From positions 1 through 15,203 of the forward strand of contig JAEKLU010000263.1 in assembly GCA_019509685.1 (NCBI GenBank): a DNA stretch of 15,203 nucleotides. Reading direction: 5' to 3'. The DNA comes from Mesorhizobium sp. GTDB lineage: Bacteria > Pseudomonadota > Alphaproteobacteria > Rhizobiales > Rhizobiaceae. This document shows positions 14,117-15,203 of this stretch, piece after piece (position 1 is the first letter of the stretch; each line of letters opens with the position of its first letter). Made by a program: the position numbers and the translations under genes. The notes under the pieces are model-generated. The model searched no databases. It was not told the origin of the DNA and saw only the letters and a list, made by a program, of their open reading frames with translations.

Positions 14117-15071
14117 GCGCGTTGTAGACGGCGATGCCTGCGGCGAGGTCTTCAAGAGCGGCGCCAACCGACTTGAACAGCGTGATCTCGCTGTCGTTCT
14201 GCCGGCCCTGTTTCTCGCCGCGCGTCAGTTCGTGCAGGTCGGCGACGATCGCTTCCGGCTTCAGCAGGCCGGACGCCAAAGGCTGGACGATGTCGCCGGC
14301 CTCCTTGGTGGCGCCGGCGCGGGTGTCGACATAGACGCTCGCGCGGGAAATGGCCGCGTCATCCGCCTCGCGCATTTGCGGCGTGAAGCCGCCGACGAGG
14401 TCGACATGGGCGCCGGGCTTCAGCAGCGCCCCCTTGACCAGCGGCGTGGCCGAGATCGTTGCCGACGAGATGATGTCGGCCTCGCCAAGCTCGGCGTCGA
14501 GATCGTCGGCGGCGCTGGCCGGAAGGCCATCCGCGCGCAATGCGGCGGCCACCTTTTCGGCATTGGCCGGCGTTCGGTTCCAGATGCGGATGGAACCGAT
14601 CGGTCGCACCGCCGAATGCGCCCTGGCGAGGAAGGACGACAGCGCGCCGGCGCCGACGAGCAGAAGACGCGAGGCATCCTTGCGGGCGAGATAGGAGGCG
14701 GCAAGCGCGGAGGCGCAAGCGGTGCGCCACTGCGTCAGCCGCTGGCCGTCGATCAGCGCTTGCGGTTCGCCGGTGACGCCGTCGAGCAGCAGATAAAGGC
14801 CCATCACCGCCGGCTTGCCTTTTGTGTTGTTGTCCGGCGATACGGTGACGATCTTGACCCCGATGTGCCCGCCGGCCGACGTGCCGGCAGCGTTGAAGTC
14901 GGTCCAGGCCGGCATCAAGAGCAAGGTCGAGGCTGCGCCATCCGGCCGTTCGATGCCGTGGTGGTGGCGAACCGGTTGTACGGCGCCGTCGCGGAAAGCC
15001 GTGCGCAGCGTCTCGACGAGCCCTGGAAAAGTCAGCGCGCGGTCGACCTCGGCGGCCGAAATGCTCAGCAT
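14106..15071 (-). CDS. Ornithine cyclodeaminase/mu-crystallin family protein
   Basis: This 321-residue NAD(P)-dependent enzyme belongs to the ornithine cyclodeaminase/mu-crystallin family, which includes ornithine and lysine cyclodeaminases, alanine dehydrogenase and delta-1-pyrroline-2-carboxylate (ketimine) reductases. Substrate-domain residues include K73 ([15 protein letters not shown]) and R116 ([16 protein letters not shown]). The nucleotide-binding motif is [17 protein letters not shown] (136-152), with [13 protein letters not shown] (163-175) following. [14 protein letters not shown] (224-237) and [14 protein letters not shown] (248-261) resemble the pyrroline-2-carboxylate reductase type, so ketimine reduction in proline or hydroxyproline metabolism is a reasonable guess. 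The ATG follows GGAG by six bases. It sits 22 bp after another minus-strand reading frame, likely its operon partner, and overlaps the EVE gene at the 3' ends by 11 bp. Confidence 0.92.
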   Translation of the reverse strand: MLSISAAEVDRALTFPGLVETLRTAFRDGAVQPVRHHHGIERPDGAASTLLLMPAWTDFNAAGTSAGGHIGVKIVTVSPDNNTKGKPAVMGLYLLLDGVTGEPQALIDGQRLTQWRTACASALAASYLARKDASRLLLVGAGALSSFLARAHSAVRPIGSIRIWNRTPANAEKVAAALRADGLPASAADDLDAELGEADIISSATISATPLVKGALLKPGAHVDLVGGFTPQMREADDAAISRASVYVDTRAGATKEAGDIVQPLASGLLKPEAIVADLHELTRGEKQGRQNDSEITLFKSVGAALEDLAAGIAVYNALKV

Positions 15072-15093
15072 GGCAGGCTCCGTGACGGCAGGC

Positions 15094-15203
15094 TCAGTTC
15101 GTCGGCTTGGGCAGCGCCGGTCCCTTCGGCGGCGCGGCGGGCGCGCGGCTTACCGCCTGGCGCAGGTTCTCCGCCTCGAGGCCGCGCTGGCGCGCGAGCT
15201 TGC
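15094..15203 (-). CDS. C-terminal end of an unidentified gene (partial)
   Basis: On the minus strand a frame is open from the window edge to TGA (15096-15094). Its last 35 residues begin KLARQRGLEAENLRQAV and end in a proline- and alanine-rich tail (AAPPKGPALPKPTN). The charged helical part may be coiled coil. It ends 22 bp before the cyclodeaminase-family gene, which suggests one operon. The family cannot be named from this fragment. Confidence 0.45.
   Translation of the reverse strand, partial: KLARQRGLEAENLRQAVSRAPAAPPKGPALPKPTN

Overview
The window looks like a piece of chromosome from a GC-rich alphaproteobacterium of the Rhizobiales, most likely Mesorhizobium or a close relative. This is inferred from strong G/C third-position bias, the GrpE and OlsB sequences, and an imperfect palindrome with CCGAAAA/TTTTCGG arms that is common in rhizobial genomes. 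Most of the window is ordinary housekeeping and metabolic DNA. I see no prophage, insertion sequence, CRISPR array, tRNA or rRNA. The unusual signals lie in the spacers between genes.

Layout. (1) Positions 1-2670, plus strand: the tail of an unknown gene, a rhizobial palindrome, a GMC-family FAD oxidoreductase whose start codon lies in a perfect 10-bp stem, a spacer with two inverted TGGTCNGACCA palindromes, and a DJ-1/PfpI protein. (2) 2731-4621: a small hypothetical gene on the minus strand, grpE, and a TRIC/UPF0126 membrane protein. The spacers on both sides of the TRIC gene consist mostly of 7-bp repeats in inverted orientation. (3) 4619-5506, minus strand: olsB, for ornithine-lipid synthesis, with a PHO-box-like sequence upstream. 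(4) 5781-12183, minus strand: a run of six genes. In transcription order these are a DUF1772 membrane protein, a class I SAM-dependent (rRNA-type) methyltransferase, a TrmH/SpoU RNA methyltransferase, lspA, an AcuI-type reductase and a hybrid histidine kinase. The two methyltransferase genes overlap, and lspA takes its ribosome binding site from the end of the gene before it. (5) 12512-14116, plus strand: a YafY/WYL regulator, a VOC (glyoxalase-fold) protein and an EVE-domain protein, probably one small regulon. (6) 14106-15203, minus strand: an ornithine cyclodeaminase/mu-crystallin family protein, overlapping the EVE gene tail-to-tail by 11 bp, preceded by the tail of another gene in the same direction.

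Working together: olsB with its PHO box fits the phosphate-starvation switch to phosphorus-free ornithine lipids. The two RNA methyltransferases and LspA form a tight translationally linked block. The YafY regulator probably controls the VOC and EVE genes behind it. The GMC and PfpI genes may each have local control through the RNA hairpin and the palindromic operators described below.

The best candidates for something undescribed are the heptamer arrays that fill the spacers around the TRIC gene (supplying the olsB stop codon and apparently displacing the TRIC ribosome binding site), and the start-codon hairpin of the GMC gene. All calls come from reading the sequence; no database search was run.
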